Shown here one piece after another: positions 1 through 9,471 of a stretch of 64,000 nt of DNA (positions within the stretch are counted from its first letter, which is position 1; every line of letters begins with the position of its first letter). The notes below the pieces were generated by a model, which saw only the letters and a program-made list of their open reading frames with translations, did not search any database and was not told where the DNA came from. This DNA is from Bacteroidales bacterium (GTDB lineage: Bacteria > Bacteroidota > Bacteroidia > Bacteroidales > VadinHA17). The stretch spans positions 124,001 to 188,000 of the forward strand of contig JAJFVL010000017.1 of NCBI GenBank assembly GCA_021371855.1, given 5' to 3'. The position numbers and the translations under genes were made by a program.

Positions 1-1660
1 GATTTGGATATGCTTTTATAAAATTTTGATATTCCCAATCTCTGACAGAGCTTGTTCCGGAACTTTTTGATGCTGTTATAGTATTCCCATAAGCCCCGAT
101 ATTTATCCTGTTACCATTTGGGGTTGGTTCATCGGAATAAGTATCTGCAGGATCTCCTGCATCTATACAACTGCTGGTTACATCATCATTAACCCATGCA
201 GTTCCATTCCATCTTCCACCTTGTGATCTGAGATGGAAGTCTGTTGTGCTGGCAAACAATGGATCAGAGGATATATTGCCTGCTCCTGAAATGATTTCAA
301 AACCATTATAAAAGTCGGTATACGTGGCTGAAACATTTTCCATGTCGCTATATCCGGTTTCTGAGCCACTTAAACTCCATGGTGCGGTCAAAGAACTTAC
401 GTCATATTGGGCAGCAACCCCGGAAAGTATGCAGTTTTTTATGACGGTTCCCGAGTTATCATCCGAACCGGTACTGCTCTTACTGAACCTGAACATGTTG
501 GGAATATTGATAAAGTTACAGTTTTTGAATGTTGTGTTGGTAGTATTTCTGAGGAATACGCCGATCGTATTGCTCATGATCCCTTCAAGACTACAGTTGA
601 CAAAAAGGGTGTTATCCTGGTTCTGGGGATTGGTTCCTTCCGTTCCATCGTATACACTGGCTACTCCTGTTTTTCCGACTCCTCTGCAGTTTGAGAATGT
701 ATTATTGTTGGCTCCATCCCTATTCTGGAAACAGAAGTTGAAAGTTGAACTTTTTCCGGTATTATCAGCATAACAGCTGTCGACTGTGTTACCATACGCC
801 TGATGTGCAAACACAAAACCTTCTTCAAATTTTTTTGCTGTACAATTGATAATCCTGTTATCGGTGCTGTGTGTTTCCGTACCACCACTTCCCGGATTGT
901 CCTTGATAATAAAGCCGTGATTCCCCTTATATGATCCGTTTATATCCTCGCAGATACAATCACGGATAACATTGTGACTGCCCCATGCCAGAACAATGTA
1001 GTAATCGGTGATGAACTGGTTACTTGCTGTCTGTTTACTATAAGTCTGGCAGTTTTGAATTGTGCAATAATGCGACCTCGACAGAAAGATGTTATCGCCA
1101 CCGTTGTCCGTTGCCGAACAGTTTTTGATTGTGGAGTAATCGCAATCCTGCACAAGAAAGCCATAGCCATCATACCCGTAACTGGTATAATTGGTATTGC
1201 AGCATGAGTCGGCCACACACCCGTCGATTGTGGCATAATGGCTTTGATTGCTAACCCATATGCCATACCGATAATTTTTTACCCGCAAGCCTTTGATGGT
1301 AATGTACTGTTTTCCGATAATGTAGATCCCATATCCTAACCAATCGTCACCATCGAGTACCGGCGTACCATCATACCCCTCGAAAATTATTGGAGCCGAG
1401 GATGTACCACTATTGGATACCACCACGTGCTCATGACCGTAGTTACCTCCCTGTATATATACTAGATCACCTGCTTTTGCCTGTGTTGCAGCGTATGTAA
1501 TAGTACGCCATGCCGCTTCGGCCGATGTACCGGCATTACTGTTACTCCCTGTTAAAGAAACATAATAGTTTGTTGCTTCAACGGACATGGAAATCATTAT
1601 AAAAATGATTCCACTGATCAGTACTTTAGCTGAGATTTTAACTGGGACCAAAAACTTCAT
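1..1660 (-). CDS. right-handed parallel beta-helix protein with probable T9SS sorting tail (partial, 3' end outside window)
   Basis: One minus-strand frame is open from an ATG at 1660 to the window edge (at least 553 residues, no stop). It starts with a signal peptide (about residues 1-33, ending SVEA). A DUF1565-like opening follows (NYYVSLTGSNSNAGTSAEAA, AWRTITYAATQAKAGD) and then many short N/C-rich beta-helix repeats such as IKNCS and IQNCQ. This fold is typical of secreted polysaccharide lyases and glycan-binding proteins. It is a close paralog of the next gene (1708-3351), only 47 bases away, so the two are probably co-transcribed. Where the paralog stops, this protein continues with DWEYQNFIKAYPN, which resembles the start of a type IX secretion type A sorting domain (usually YPNP). 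Substrate and catalysis are not established. Its place after a SusC/D cluster suggests glycan processing. Confidence 0.8.
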   Translation of the reverse strand, partial: MKFLVPVKISAKVLISGIIFIMISMSVEATNYYVSLTGSNSNAGTSAEAAWRTITYAATQAKAGDLVYIQGGNYGHEHVVVSNSGTSSAPIIFEGYDGTPVLDGDDWLGYGIYIIGKQYITIKGLRVKNYRYGIWVSNQSHYATIDGCVADSCCNTNYTSYGYDGYGFLVQDCDYSTIKNCSATDNGGDNIFLSRSHYCTIQNCQTYSKQTASNQFITDYYIVLAWGSHNVIRDCICEDINGSYKGNHGFIIKDNPGSGGTETHSTDNRIINCTAKKFEEGFVFAHQAYGNTVDSCYADNTGKSSTFNFCFQNRDGANNNTFSNCRGVGKTGVASVYDGTEGTNPQNQDNTLFVNCSLEGIMSNTIGVFLRNTTNTTFKNCNFINIPNMFRFSKSSTGSDDNSGTVIKNCILSGVAAQYDVSSLTAPWSLSGSETGYSDMENVSATYTDFYNGFEIISGAGNISSDPLFASTTDFHLRSQGGRWNGTAWVNDDVTSSCIDAGDPADTYSDEPTPNGNRINIGAYGNTITASKSSGTSSVRDWEYQNFIKAYPN

Positions 1661-1707
1661 GCCTGAAAATATTTTTTAATCACTAATTTCTTACCAATTT
1701 GTTGTCA

Positions 1708-3351
1708 CTATCTGAAAGAGCTGGTTCCAAAGCTTTTTGATGCTTCAATAGTATTCCCGTAAGCTCCCATATTTATCCTGTTTCCATGGGGACAGGGCTC
1801 GCCGGAATAATTATCTGCAGGATCTCCGGCATCTATGCAACTGCTGGTTACGTCATCATTAACCCAGGTAGTTCCATTCCACCTTCCGCCTTGTGATCTG
1901 ATATGAAAATCTGTTGTACCTGCAAACAACGGATCGGTTGAAATATTCCCTGTTCCTGAAATCATTGCAAAACCATTAAAAAAGTTGGTATACGTAATTA
2001 CCACATCATCCAAATCACTGTATCCTGTCTCCTTTGTCAGAGTATCTCTCACATATGTCCATGGATATGCCCGGTCATTTGTCTCATACTGGTTTCTGAT
2101 GCCGTAAAGAATGCAGTTTCTAAGAACCGTTCCCGAGTTCTCATCCGAGCCGGAAGTGCTCTTGCCAAACCGGAACAGGTTAGTGCTGTTCACGAAGATG
2201 CAGTTTTTAAATGTCGTATTGGTAGAATTACGTAGGTAAGTGCTATTGGTTCCGCCATTAAATATGCAATTTATGAAAGTGTTTTCGTCCTGGTGTTGTG
2301 GATTTGTTCCTTCAATACCATCGTACAAACAAACAACATGAGTCTTGCCGTTGGCCCTGCAATTACTGAAAGTGTTATTGTTAGCACCATCCCGTACCAT
2401 CAAGACATTGTTGAATTTGCTCTTTTTATTTGCATTGTTGCCTGAGCAGCTGTCTGCAAAGTTATGATGTGCCCCATGGGAAAATGAAAAACATTCTTCG
2501 AAGTTATTTGCAACACAGTTGATAATCCTGTTGTTGGTGCTATGAATTCCCGTTGTGCTTTGAAAGTCCTTGAAGATAATGCCATGGTCTCCTTTGGTCG
2601 AACCTGGTAAATTTTCTGCATGACAATCCCTGACCAGGTTGTCGCTGCTCCATGACAAGACAATATAGTAATCCGTTGCGTACTTGTTGTTATAAAGTTG
2701 GGTACAACAGGCTTTGCAATTCCGGATGGTGCAGTTGTTTGATTTTAACAAATAAATGCTGTTACCTCCGTTGTCAGTCACAGAACAATTTTTGATCACA
2801 GTGTAATTGGTAAAATTCATCTGTATGCCATCGCCATCCCACCCATAGTTAACGTAATCAGGGTTCGAACACGAATCCACCACCAGACTGTCAAGAACAT
2901 TGTAATCGCAGTGAAAGTCAAGAAAGACACCGTTCCTGTAGTTCTTTATTTTCAGGTTCTTCAGGTGGAGATAACTTTTCTGGTAACCATAGATTCCATC
3001 TCCGGTCCAGTCGATACCATCAAGTACAGGAGTACCGCAATATCCCTGAAAAATGATTGGTGCTGAAGAGGTACCACTGTTACATACCACCACGTGCTCA
3101 TGACCGTAATTACCTCCCTTTATACTAATTATATCACCGGCTTTTGCCTGTGTTGCTGCGTATGTAATAGTACGCCATGCCGTTTCAGCCGATGTTCCGT
3201 CATTCTTGTCGTTACCAGTTAAAGAAACATAATAATTTGCTGCTTCAACGGACAAGGATATCAGTATGAAAATGGCCCCGGTAATCAAAATTTTAACTGA
3301 ATCGGGTAATTTTAACATGGATTCTTTTTGATTCTTTGTCCGATTTTTCAT
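1708..3351 (-). CDS. secreted right-handed parallel beta-helix protein, paralog of the left neighbour
   Basis: This 547-residue protein has a signal peptide (ending SVEAANYY) and a DUF1565-like start (NYYVSLTGNDKNDGTSAETA). A long run of beta-helix rungs rich in NC, NN and NGG motifs follows, for example IKNCSVTDNGGNSIYLL. Beta-helix proteins of this sort include pectate-lyase-like enzymes (PL6, PL9). A shared GDHGIIFKD segment near residue 253 carries a lysine kept in both paralogs, but no enzyme family can be assigned with certainty. The start may be the ATG at 3351 or an ATG at 3318, which aligns better with the paralog's start. The protein ends at GTSSFR without the sorting tail seen in the left paralog. 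A terminator lies upstream (3513-3560) together with a -7 like element at 3461-3468, so it may have its own promoter. Confidence 0.8.
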   Translation of the reverse strand: MKNRTKNQKESMLKLPDSVKILITGAIFILISLSVEAANYYVSLTGNDKNDGTSAETAWRTITYAATQAKAGDIISIKGGNYGHEHVVVCNSGTSSAPIIFQGYCGTPVLDGIDWTGDGIYGYQKSYLHLKNLKIKNYRNGVFLDFHCDYNVLDSLVVDSCSNPDYVNYGWDGDGIQMNFTNYTVIKNCSVTDNGGNSIYLLKSNNCTIRNCKACCTQLYNNKYATDYYIVLSWSSDNLVRDCHAENLPGSTKGDHGIIFKDFQSTTGIHSTNNRIINCVANNFEECFSFSHGAHHNFADSCSGNNANKKSKFNNVLMVRDGANNNTFSNCRANGKTHVVCLYDGIEGTNPQHQDENTFINCIFNGGTNSTYLRNSTNTTFKNCIFVNSTNLFRFGKSTSGSDENSGTVLRNCILYGIRNQYETNDRAYPWTYVRDTLTKETGYSDLDDVVITYTNFFNGFAMISGTGNISTDPLFAGTTDFHIRSQGGRWNGTTWVNDDVTSSCIDAGDPADNYSGEPCPHGNRINMGAYGNTIEASKSFGTSSFR

Positions 3352-3460
3352 CTTATCTCTTTTGTTGTTAAACAGGTTGTATATAAAATTTCAAAGTATT
3401 TTACAGGAAAACTCTGGAATCAATGAAATCTCATTCCCTGGGTTTTCAGCTTGCGTCTCA

Positions 3461-3468
3461 CAAATATA
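3461..3468 (-). promoter_or_regulatory. candidate -7 element (TATATTTG) for the beta-helix genes
   Basis: Minus-strand TATATTTG matches the Bacteroidota TAnnTTTG consensus exactly. It lies 110-143 bases before the two possible starts of the 1708-3351 gene and just after the terminator at 3513-3560. No convincing -33 TTG was found at the right distance. Confidence 0.35.
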
Positions 3469-3512
3469 CTCATTAAAAATCCAGATCACCAGCACTGCAA
3501 AAAATCATGAGT

Positions 3513-3560
3513 AAAAAGAGGATCTGACTCTAATGATTATAAAAAGTCAAGATCCCCTTT
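3513..3560 (-). terminator. intrinsic terminator after the SusCD/DUF1735 genes
   Basis: On the minus strand a hairpin is formed by the bases at 3560-3545 and 3529-3517. The stem is about 13 pairs with one bulge and one mismatch, and the loop is AT-rich. Five T residues follow (3517-3513). It lies just after the DUF1735 gene stop, so it probably separates the SusCD operon from the beta-helix genes. Confidence 0.6.
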
Positions 3561-3574
3561 ATCTGTATAATCAT

Positions 3575-4600
3575 TTATTTAGCAAAAACAACAGGTTTGT
3601 AGGTTTGCAATGTTACAGCCCTGTCCCTGATAACTAAAGTATCGGTTGCATTTAAAGTATTAACTCCGGATGTCAGCTGGTAATTAATAAAAATGGCATC
3701 TCGTTTTTTATTCCCCCATTCGCCGGCCCCGGTCATGAATTTTCCGCTTCCAGTTATGGTATAAGCTGAACCGGAAGCCTCAGTAATTGAGCAATTGTCA
3801 TTATCCGAGAATGTGAGATTCATCTTCAACTTGCCAGGAATTAGTGTTGAATGTGAAACACCCTCAACAGTAACCTGCTTTTTACCGGTAGTGGTCAGAC
3901 TCCATAATTCGTTATCAACGATATATGTTGTCCGGTATACATTAGTCTCAAGTACTGCAGAAGAGGCATCCTTTACAACACTGGCCCCACGGTGAAGGTA
4001 GGTTCCGTGATAAGGATTAATAAAATTTACTGCAAACATGGTAAAATCCATTGGAAGAATATCCCAATCACCACTAACTCTTGGATCGGGGTTCAGTTTA
4101 TTTGGTTTACCACTAAGAACAGAGTCAATATCTGTTTTTCCAATCATGCGTACTGGAATAACATAACCTAATTTGAAAGACAACGAATCGTCAAAAAATG
4201 CATCGGTTAACTGTACTTCAATACTGCCACTTACTTTCCCTGCCGGAATTATTATTTTATCAGATGAACTTAAAGAATAATATTCCTGAGGCAATAAATG
4301 GATAGTGTCAAAAGGAGTCTTTCCAAACAATACATTATCACAAAGATCTTTAGCAACTTCAATTTTAACCTCCCTGTCCTTATTATTCGTATAAACTCCG
4401 CCGAATGTAGCAGATATCAGAAATTTATGATTGTTGTCATTAGTGTTGTCGTAAATATAATCGCCCAACACCAGGGTTCTGACCGGGTACTGATAGGGAA
4501 AATAACTTGCTGTGTAATCAAAATCCGGAAATTCGGTTTCCTGGTTTTCGCAAGCAATCAACCCGGTAACTAATACTAATATTATTAATATCTTCTTCAT
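3575..4600 (-). CDS. DUF1735 (DUF4361-like) surface glycan-binding lipoprotein
   Basis: The 341-residue protein has a lipoprotein signal peptide with Cys17 in LIACEN. The N-terminal half has the DUF1735 pattern, a beta-sandwich with HLLPQEYYSLSSSDKIIIPA and then GSIEVQLTDAF and YVIPVRM. The C-terminal half looks like DUF4361 (GEWGNKKRDAIFINYQL). Such proteins sit beside SusC/SusD pairs and are thought to bind glycan at the cell surface. The gene is 51 bases after the SusD gene (4652-6409) and is followed by a terminator, so it is probably the last gene of the SusCD operon. The bound glycan cannot be read from sequence. The family call is by pattern recognition only. Confidence 0.75.
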   Translation of the reverse strand: MKKILIILVLVTGLIACENQETEFPDFDYTASYFPYQYPVRTLVLGDYIYDNTNDNNHKFLISATFGGVYTNNKDREVKIEVAKDLCDNVLFGKTPFDTIHLLPQEYYSLSSSDKIIIPAGKVSGSIEVQLTDAFFDDSLSFKLGYVIPVRMIGKTDIDSVLSGKPNKLNPDPRVSGDWDILPMDFTMFAVNFINPYHGTYLHRGASVVKDASSAVLETNVYRTTYIVDNELWSLTTTGKKQVTVEGVSHSTLIPGKLKMNLTFSDNDNCSITEASGSAYTITGSGKFMTGAGEWGNKKRDAIFINYQLTSGVNTLNATDTLVIRDRAVTLQTYKPVVFAK

Positions 4601-4651
4601 TTTTTAAAATATTTCCTGTTAAATTATGCCTAACGTAGTTTAATGAAAATT

Positions 4652-6409
4652 CTACCACCCTTCGTTTTGAACAAGAGAGCTAAACTTGATAATTTCTCCA
4701 TGAGGGATAGGGCCATAAAGCATATAACTGTTATTATATAAACGTGGTTCAACAGTTACATATGAAAAGTTTGTATTTTCAATATTTACACCATTGGCAG
4801 TTTCATTCAAATTGGCTTTCCACCTGCGCAAATCCCAGAAACGGAAGCCTTCAAAACAAAGCTCAATTCTCCTTTCGTTATGAATTAATTCCCGCATATC
4901 TACTTTAGTTGAAATTGAGGTGAGATAATTATCGGGTTGTGTTATACCTGCACGTTTACGGATAGCGGCAACAATATTACGGGCTGAGAAACCATTTGCT
5001 CCCATTCCATCCGGTCCCCATGCTTCATTGGCAGCTTCAGCATAGATAAGGAATAATTCAGTGTATCGCATATGAACGTCATAGTGATTCTTTGTTGTAG
5101 ATGCAGTAGGATTCATGTTAACATCTTCCCTTAACAGTTTTCTCATATAATAACCTGTTCGTGTGGATGTCTGTATGGAGTCTTTGGCATTAATCCCGCC
5201 TCCCAAACCTGTTTGTATTGTTTCGCCTTTCATTTTACTACCATTATAAACAATATAAAGAGCAAGACGGGGATCCCTTCCGGCATAAGGATTTGCAGGA
5301 TTATATTTACTTGCAGGATTTGAAATCGGATAGCCATTTGCCATCGGAAATGCATCAACCAGATTCTGAGTAGGATTAACATTACCATCTCCAAATAATG
5401 ATGGAGGGAAATTTGCCGATTCCCTTGAATTTGCCTGATAGATAGGTTCTCTCCATATTATTTCTTTCTGATCGATATTTTTTGATAAATTAATTTTATC
5501 GACCTGGGTTTGATCATAATACTTGTGTCCATTGGGATCAAGACCGCTAATTCCACCGATGCCTTTAATAACATCAGCCGCTAAATTTGCAGCTTTTTCC
5601 CATAATACGAGGTCCCCGTCAGCGAATGCAGGGCTGGCAGCCAGTAATGCCACACGGGCTTTCATAGCTTTTACAATACGTCCGCTGATAAGTTGATTTG
5701 CCCGACTACCAAAAACCGCATTATAATTTGCAATTTTAACACCTTCAAGACCTAATGGAAGTTGAGCATCCGTAGTAATATCTTTGTAATCGTCCATAGT
5801 TAAATATTCAAGGGCTTTATCAAAATCGGCATAAATTCTATCTATTGATTCATTAAAGCTTGCTCTGGGAGTATTAAATTCATCACAGGTTGTGATAAAT
5901 TTATCGTAAATAGGTATACCCAGTAATTCGCCGTTGGCACCTTTACCCCCGATTGTGACCAACAAATGGTATTGAAACAAACCTCTCAAAGCATATGCTT
6001 CACCTCTGAAGCGTTGTTTGTACAGCGAATTCAATTCGAGATCTGTCCACTTCCAGGCCGGAACGGTATCGATTATCTCAAGAAATTTATTAATGTATAA
6101 GATCGCAGAGGTGCAGTTGTCCCATTGACTCAACGGATTAAAAATTGCTGACCATTGACCGGTTGCGATTCGATGAAATGTATTGATCTTGTCATTAGTA
6201 ACAGCATCATCAGTAGCAACATCGTTAAAGCTTAAGCTTTTGGTCGGAAGACGGATATAAGCATCTAATAAGAATCCTGAGGCAAATGTCGGATCTTTAT
6301 AAATCCTATCCTCAGTATAATGATTATCTGCCTCAGGTTCCAGTAAATTCTCGCAGGAAGCAAAGACTAACGATAACATTAATAAAGAAAATATATTAAT
6401 TAATTTCAT
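4652..6409 (-). CDS. RagB/SusD family outer-membrane lipoprotein
   Basis: This 585-residue SusD-like protein has a lipobox (FASC, Cys19). It shows the family's helical TPR-like N-terminal region (FRGEAYALRGLFQYHLLVTI) and the typical C-terminal signatures: YTELFLIYAEAANEA, then IRKRAGI and ELIHNERRIELCFEGFRFWD. SusD proteins cap the SusC pore at the cell surface and help capture oligosaccharides. It is 21 bases downstream of its SusC partner (6431-9439) and 51 bases upstream of the DUF1735 lipoprotein gene. The length is usual for the family. The substrate is unknown. Confidence 0.93.
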   Translation of the reverse strand: MKLINIFSLLMLSLVFASCENLLEPEADNHYTEDRIYKDPTFASGFLLDAYIRLPTKSLSFNDVATDDAVTNDKINTFHRIATGQWSAIFNPLSQWDNCTSAILYINKFLEIIDTVPAWKWTDLELNSLYKQRFRGEAYALRGLFQYHLLVTIGGKGANGELLGIPIYDKFITTCDEFNTPRASFNESIDRIYADFDKALEYLTMDDYKDITTDAQLPLGLEGVKIANYNAVFGSRANQLISGRIVKAMKARVALLAASPAFADGDLVLWEKAANLAADVIKGIGGISGLDPNGHKYYDQTQVDKINLSKNIDQKEIIWREPIYQANSRESANFPPSLFGDGNVNPTQNLVDAFPMANGYPISNPASKYNPANPYAGRDPRLALYIVYNGSKMKGETIQTGLGGGINAKDSIQTSTRTGYYMRKLLREDVNMNPTASTTKNHYDVHMRYTELFLIYAEAANEAWGPDGMGANGFSARNIVAAIRKRAGITQPDNYLTSISTKVDMRELIHNERRIELCFEGFRFWDLRRWKANLNETANGVNIENTNFSYVTVEPRLYNNSYMLYGPIPHGEIIKFSSLVQNEGW

Positions 6410-6430
6410 AGTTATTTTGTATTTATCCTA

Positions 6431-9400
6431 TTAAAACATTGTTTTTACACCTAATGAAAACGAACGGTATTCAGGTTCACTTCCAATACGTAAATCTCTG
6501 ATATCATTATGTTTTGAAACGGTGAGAATATTTGAAGCATCAAGATAAAAACCCAGATGTTTCATCTTAAGCATTCTGCTGACATTTTCAGATACCACGT
6601 AGGTCAGCTGTACCCTATTCACAGTAAAATAGTTATTCCTATAAAGCCAGAAAGTTGAATTACGGTAATTGTTTGAATTAGCAAGTGAGCTTAGTCTTGG
6701 GAAAGTCGCAGTTGTCAGTGTAGTCTCTGTCCATCGGTTTAAAATATATTCAGAATATTTATCATCACCATCTACCCAGTAGTAATTATTATTCATATAA
6801 CTATCAGCTCCCACACTTCCGTAACCATTTGCAAACAGAGTAAAGTTTTTATATGATACTTTCAGGTTTAACCCATAAGAAAATGGTGCCCGTGAACGGC
6901 CAATCTGAACTTCATCATTCTCATCAATGGCACCATCACCATTCTGGTCGATATACCTGATATCACCTGGTTTTACCACACCAAATGCCTGGAGGGCATT
7001 ATTATCAATGTCAGTCTGATCCAGGAAAAGACCGTCAGCAACAAGACCGAACAGTGCATCTACCGGATGGCCTGCCCTGTATTGGTATTGATTGTCATAA
7101 ATCTCATCTTTTTTAACAACTTCTGACGTAGCATATAATGCGTTAGCTCCTATGACAAAGGAGAAATCACCAAAACTCTTGTTAATTGACAATCCTAATT
7201 CTACTCCATGAAAAGAGTTTTTATCAGAATTCTGATAAGGAACGTAACTGGAATAATAACTTGGATACAATGTTTTTGATCTTGTTACTATATCGGAAGA
7301 TACACTTTTGAAAACATTTGTATAAAATGAAAGTTGCTTATTAAAGAATAAACCATCAAATCCAAAATTCGTCTCTTCGCGTTTTTCGAAACCAAGTTGT
7401 TGATTGCCTCCATAACTGGGCACTATCCCCTGACCGGACCATGTTCCATCAAGCCAAAAATAATACCCTGAATTGACGTATACATTGTCATAATAATAAA
7501 AACCTCCAATCCCATAATCACTATAGTTAATACCATGTGACAGGCGGAGCTTTAAATTATCAATAAATGTCAGTGACGACATAAAATCCTCTGAGCTGAT
7601 TACCCAGGCCAATCCCAGCGATGGAGAGAAAGCAGTTTTGTTTCCTTTTGGCAACTTAACGGAATTAACATAAGCACTACTGAAGTCAACCAGGTACTTA
7701 TTTCTATTATTGTACCCTAAACGAAGACCCAGATTGACATCTTTGTCCTGCTGAAAAGTATTCTGTGTCTTAAATGTGTTTCCGTACCCTATCAGTGAAC
7801 CTGTTACATGGTGTATGCCGTTGAAAATTCTGTCGTAATCGAGCATTCCATAGAAACCAAATCTTCTCTCAAAATAAGTGTTTGAAATATTCTGAGCCCC
7901 TTTCCGCTCGTCAGTGCCAAATTTGGTTAGGCCTACAATTGAATCGTTTGCCACGTCCCATGTGGGTTGGTATACCGAATATTTATTATTAATTGACTGA
8001 TTGTATCTTGTATAAAAATCGAAACTCATGTTGGTGTGAAATGCCAGACCTTCGGTCAATTTCTTTAGGTCAAAATCAATCTTGTTGTTAAAAGAAAAGG
8101 TACGCTGAATATTCTCTTTTACCCCACCGGAATAACTATCTGCAAATGCATTAGTCTGGTAGCTTGATGTTCCTCCAAGCAAATACATTCCGTTAACGTC
8201 ATTTTCGCGCACCAGCAATACATCATTTTCAGGATCTATTAAGCTTATAGGAATCAACGGTGAAAAAAGATTTGGTTTCATAGTAGCTGCCTCGGTCCAG
8301 TAATCACTGACCGGACCTTTATCGTTATTAAAAACAGCAACAGCATCAAGAGAACTTTTAATCCAGTCGTTGATTTTTAAATCTACGTTGGCCCTTACAT
8401 TGAATTTGTTCTGTTTAGCATTTTCTCCGGTACCAAAATCCAAAAGGCTTCCTGTCTGCTCCCATCCCAGATTAGTGTAGTACGTAGCTATGTTATTCCC
8501 TCCTGATAACTCTGTAATTGCTTTGAAAAAAGGTTTATACGATTTCAGATAGTCATCCGAATAATAATCTACATTCGGATAACGGTATGGATTTCCCGAA
8601 CGATAGTTTTCGATCGTGGCCTGATCATAAGGAGCTGAAAGCCCATCGTTCATCCTGGCTTCATTATAAAGCTCCATATAATCGGCTGACGACAAATATT
8701 TCGGTAATGCCTTAGGTACAGAAATACCATAATAACCGGATACATTAACCTGTTTTTTGTAGGGCTGTCCCCTTTTTGTTGTAATCAGAACAACTCCGTT
8801 TACAGCAGGACTCCCGTACAAAACAGATGAGTTGATGTCTTTTAAAACAGTTATCTGATCTATTTCCGACAGGCTGATTGTGGAGATATCACGCGGAAAT
8901 CCGTCGACAATAAATAATGCATTACCAATACCACGAATATTAGAAGACCCGTATAATCCCGGAATACGGCCAGACAAAAACTCTGAAATATCCTGAATAT
9001 TATCGTATCTAATGATTTCGTCAGGCTCTATTACACTTGCTGCGTTAACCAGATCTCCTCTTTTTGTCTTTCCAAATGCAATATTAATGTCATCTTTTTC
9101 GCTATATAAAAATCTGGAAGCTTTTAATCGAAATCCTTCCGTGCTTTTTAGTTCGTCTGACTTGATAAGTCTCGATTCAAATCCTGCAGATTCAATTAAT
9201 AAGTCCGTCTGGCTTGGTATCAGAATTTTAAATTTACCGAAAATATCAGTTTTTGCGACTATTGCTCCCTGATTACCGAAAATAGTTGCTCCAATAACAG
9301 GATTGCCATTTTCATCTTTTACAATGGATTCAACCGTTATAATATTCTCTTTCTTCAGGTTTTGAGCAACAGCTCCTGTTGAGGAAAGAAATACGGCAAA

Positions 9401-9439
9401 ACTCAAAAAAATTAATATTTTGAAATATCTATTCTTCAT
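6431..9439 (-). CDS. SusC/RagA family TonB-linked outer-membrane transporter, no STN domain
   Basis: The 1002-residue protein has a signal peptide (ending AVAQ), then a carboxypeptidase-regulatory-like domain (VKDENGNPVIGATIFGNQGA). A plug domain follows (SGRIPGLYGSSNIRGIGNAL, then LKDINSSVLYGSPAVNGVVL and ITTKRG) and a long beta-barrel ending in FSLGVKTMF. It imports glycan fragments across the outer membrane with TonB energy. The usual VVVVGYGTQ segment near the TonB box is replaced by INIAFGKTKRGD, a variant found in part of the SusC family. Unlike the SusC at 11277-14801 it has no N-terminal STN domain, so it probably transports without signalling to the anti-sigma factor. SusD partner: 4652-6409. 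Confidence 0.93.
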   Translation of the reverse strand: MKNRYFKILIFLSFAVFLSSTGAVAQNLKKENIITVESIVKDENGNPVIGATIFGNQGAIVAKTDIFGKFKILIPSQTDLLIESAGFESRLIKSDELKSTEGFRLKASRFLYSEKDDINIAFGKTKRGDLVNAASVIEPDEIIRYDNIQDISEFLSGRIPGLYGSSNIRGIGNALFIVDGFPRDISTISLSEIDQITVLKDINSSVLYGSPAVNGVVLITTKRGQPYKKQVNVSGYYGISVPKALPKYLSSADYMELYNEARMNDGLSAPYDQATIENYRSGNPYRYPNVDYYSDDYLKSYKPFFKAITELSGGNNIATYYTNLGWEQTGSLLDFGTGENAKQNKFNVRANVDLKINDWIKSSLDAVAVFNNDKGPVSDYWTEAATMKPNLFSPLIPISLIDPENDVLLVRENDVNGMYLLGGTSSYQTNAFADSYSGGVKENIQRTFSFNNKIDFDLKKLTEGLAFHTNMSFDFYTRYNQSINNKYSVYQPTWDVANDSIVGLTKFGTDERKGAQNISNTYFERRFGFYGMLDYDRIFNGIHHVTGSLIGYGNTFKTQNTFQQDKDVNLGLRLGYNNRNKYLVDFSSAYVNSVKLPKGNKTAFSPSLGLAWVISSEDFMSSLTFIDNLKLRLSHGINYSDYGIGGFYYYDNVYVNSGYYFWLDGTWSGQGIVPSYGGNQQLGFEKREETNFGFDGLFFNKQLSFYTNVFKSVSSDIVTRSKTLYPSYYSSYVPYQNSDKNSFHGVELGLSINKSFGDFSFVIGANALYATSEVVKKDEIYDNQYQYRAGHPVDALFGLVADGLFLDQTDIDNNALQAFGVVKPGDIRYIDQNGDGAIDENDEVQIGRSRAPFSYGLNLKVSYKNFTLFANGYGSVGADSYMNNNYYWVDGDDKYSEYILNRWTETTLTTATFPRLSSLANSNNYRNSTFWLYRNNYFTVNRVQLTYVVSENVSRMLKMKHLGFYLDASNILTVSKHNDIRDLRIGSEPEYRSFSLGVKTMF

Positions 9440-9471
9440 TTCTTATGATTTTAATATTGTTGCTTGATGAC

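Noticed and set aside
178..1266. Several short overlapping frames in the left region suggested a broken gene
   Set aside because: One minus-strand frame from 1660 runs open to the window edge without a stop, so the gene is whole and simply leaves the window. The short frames are shadows.
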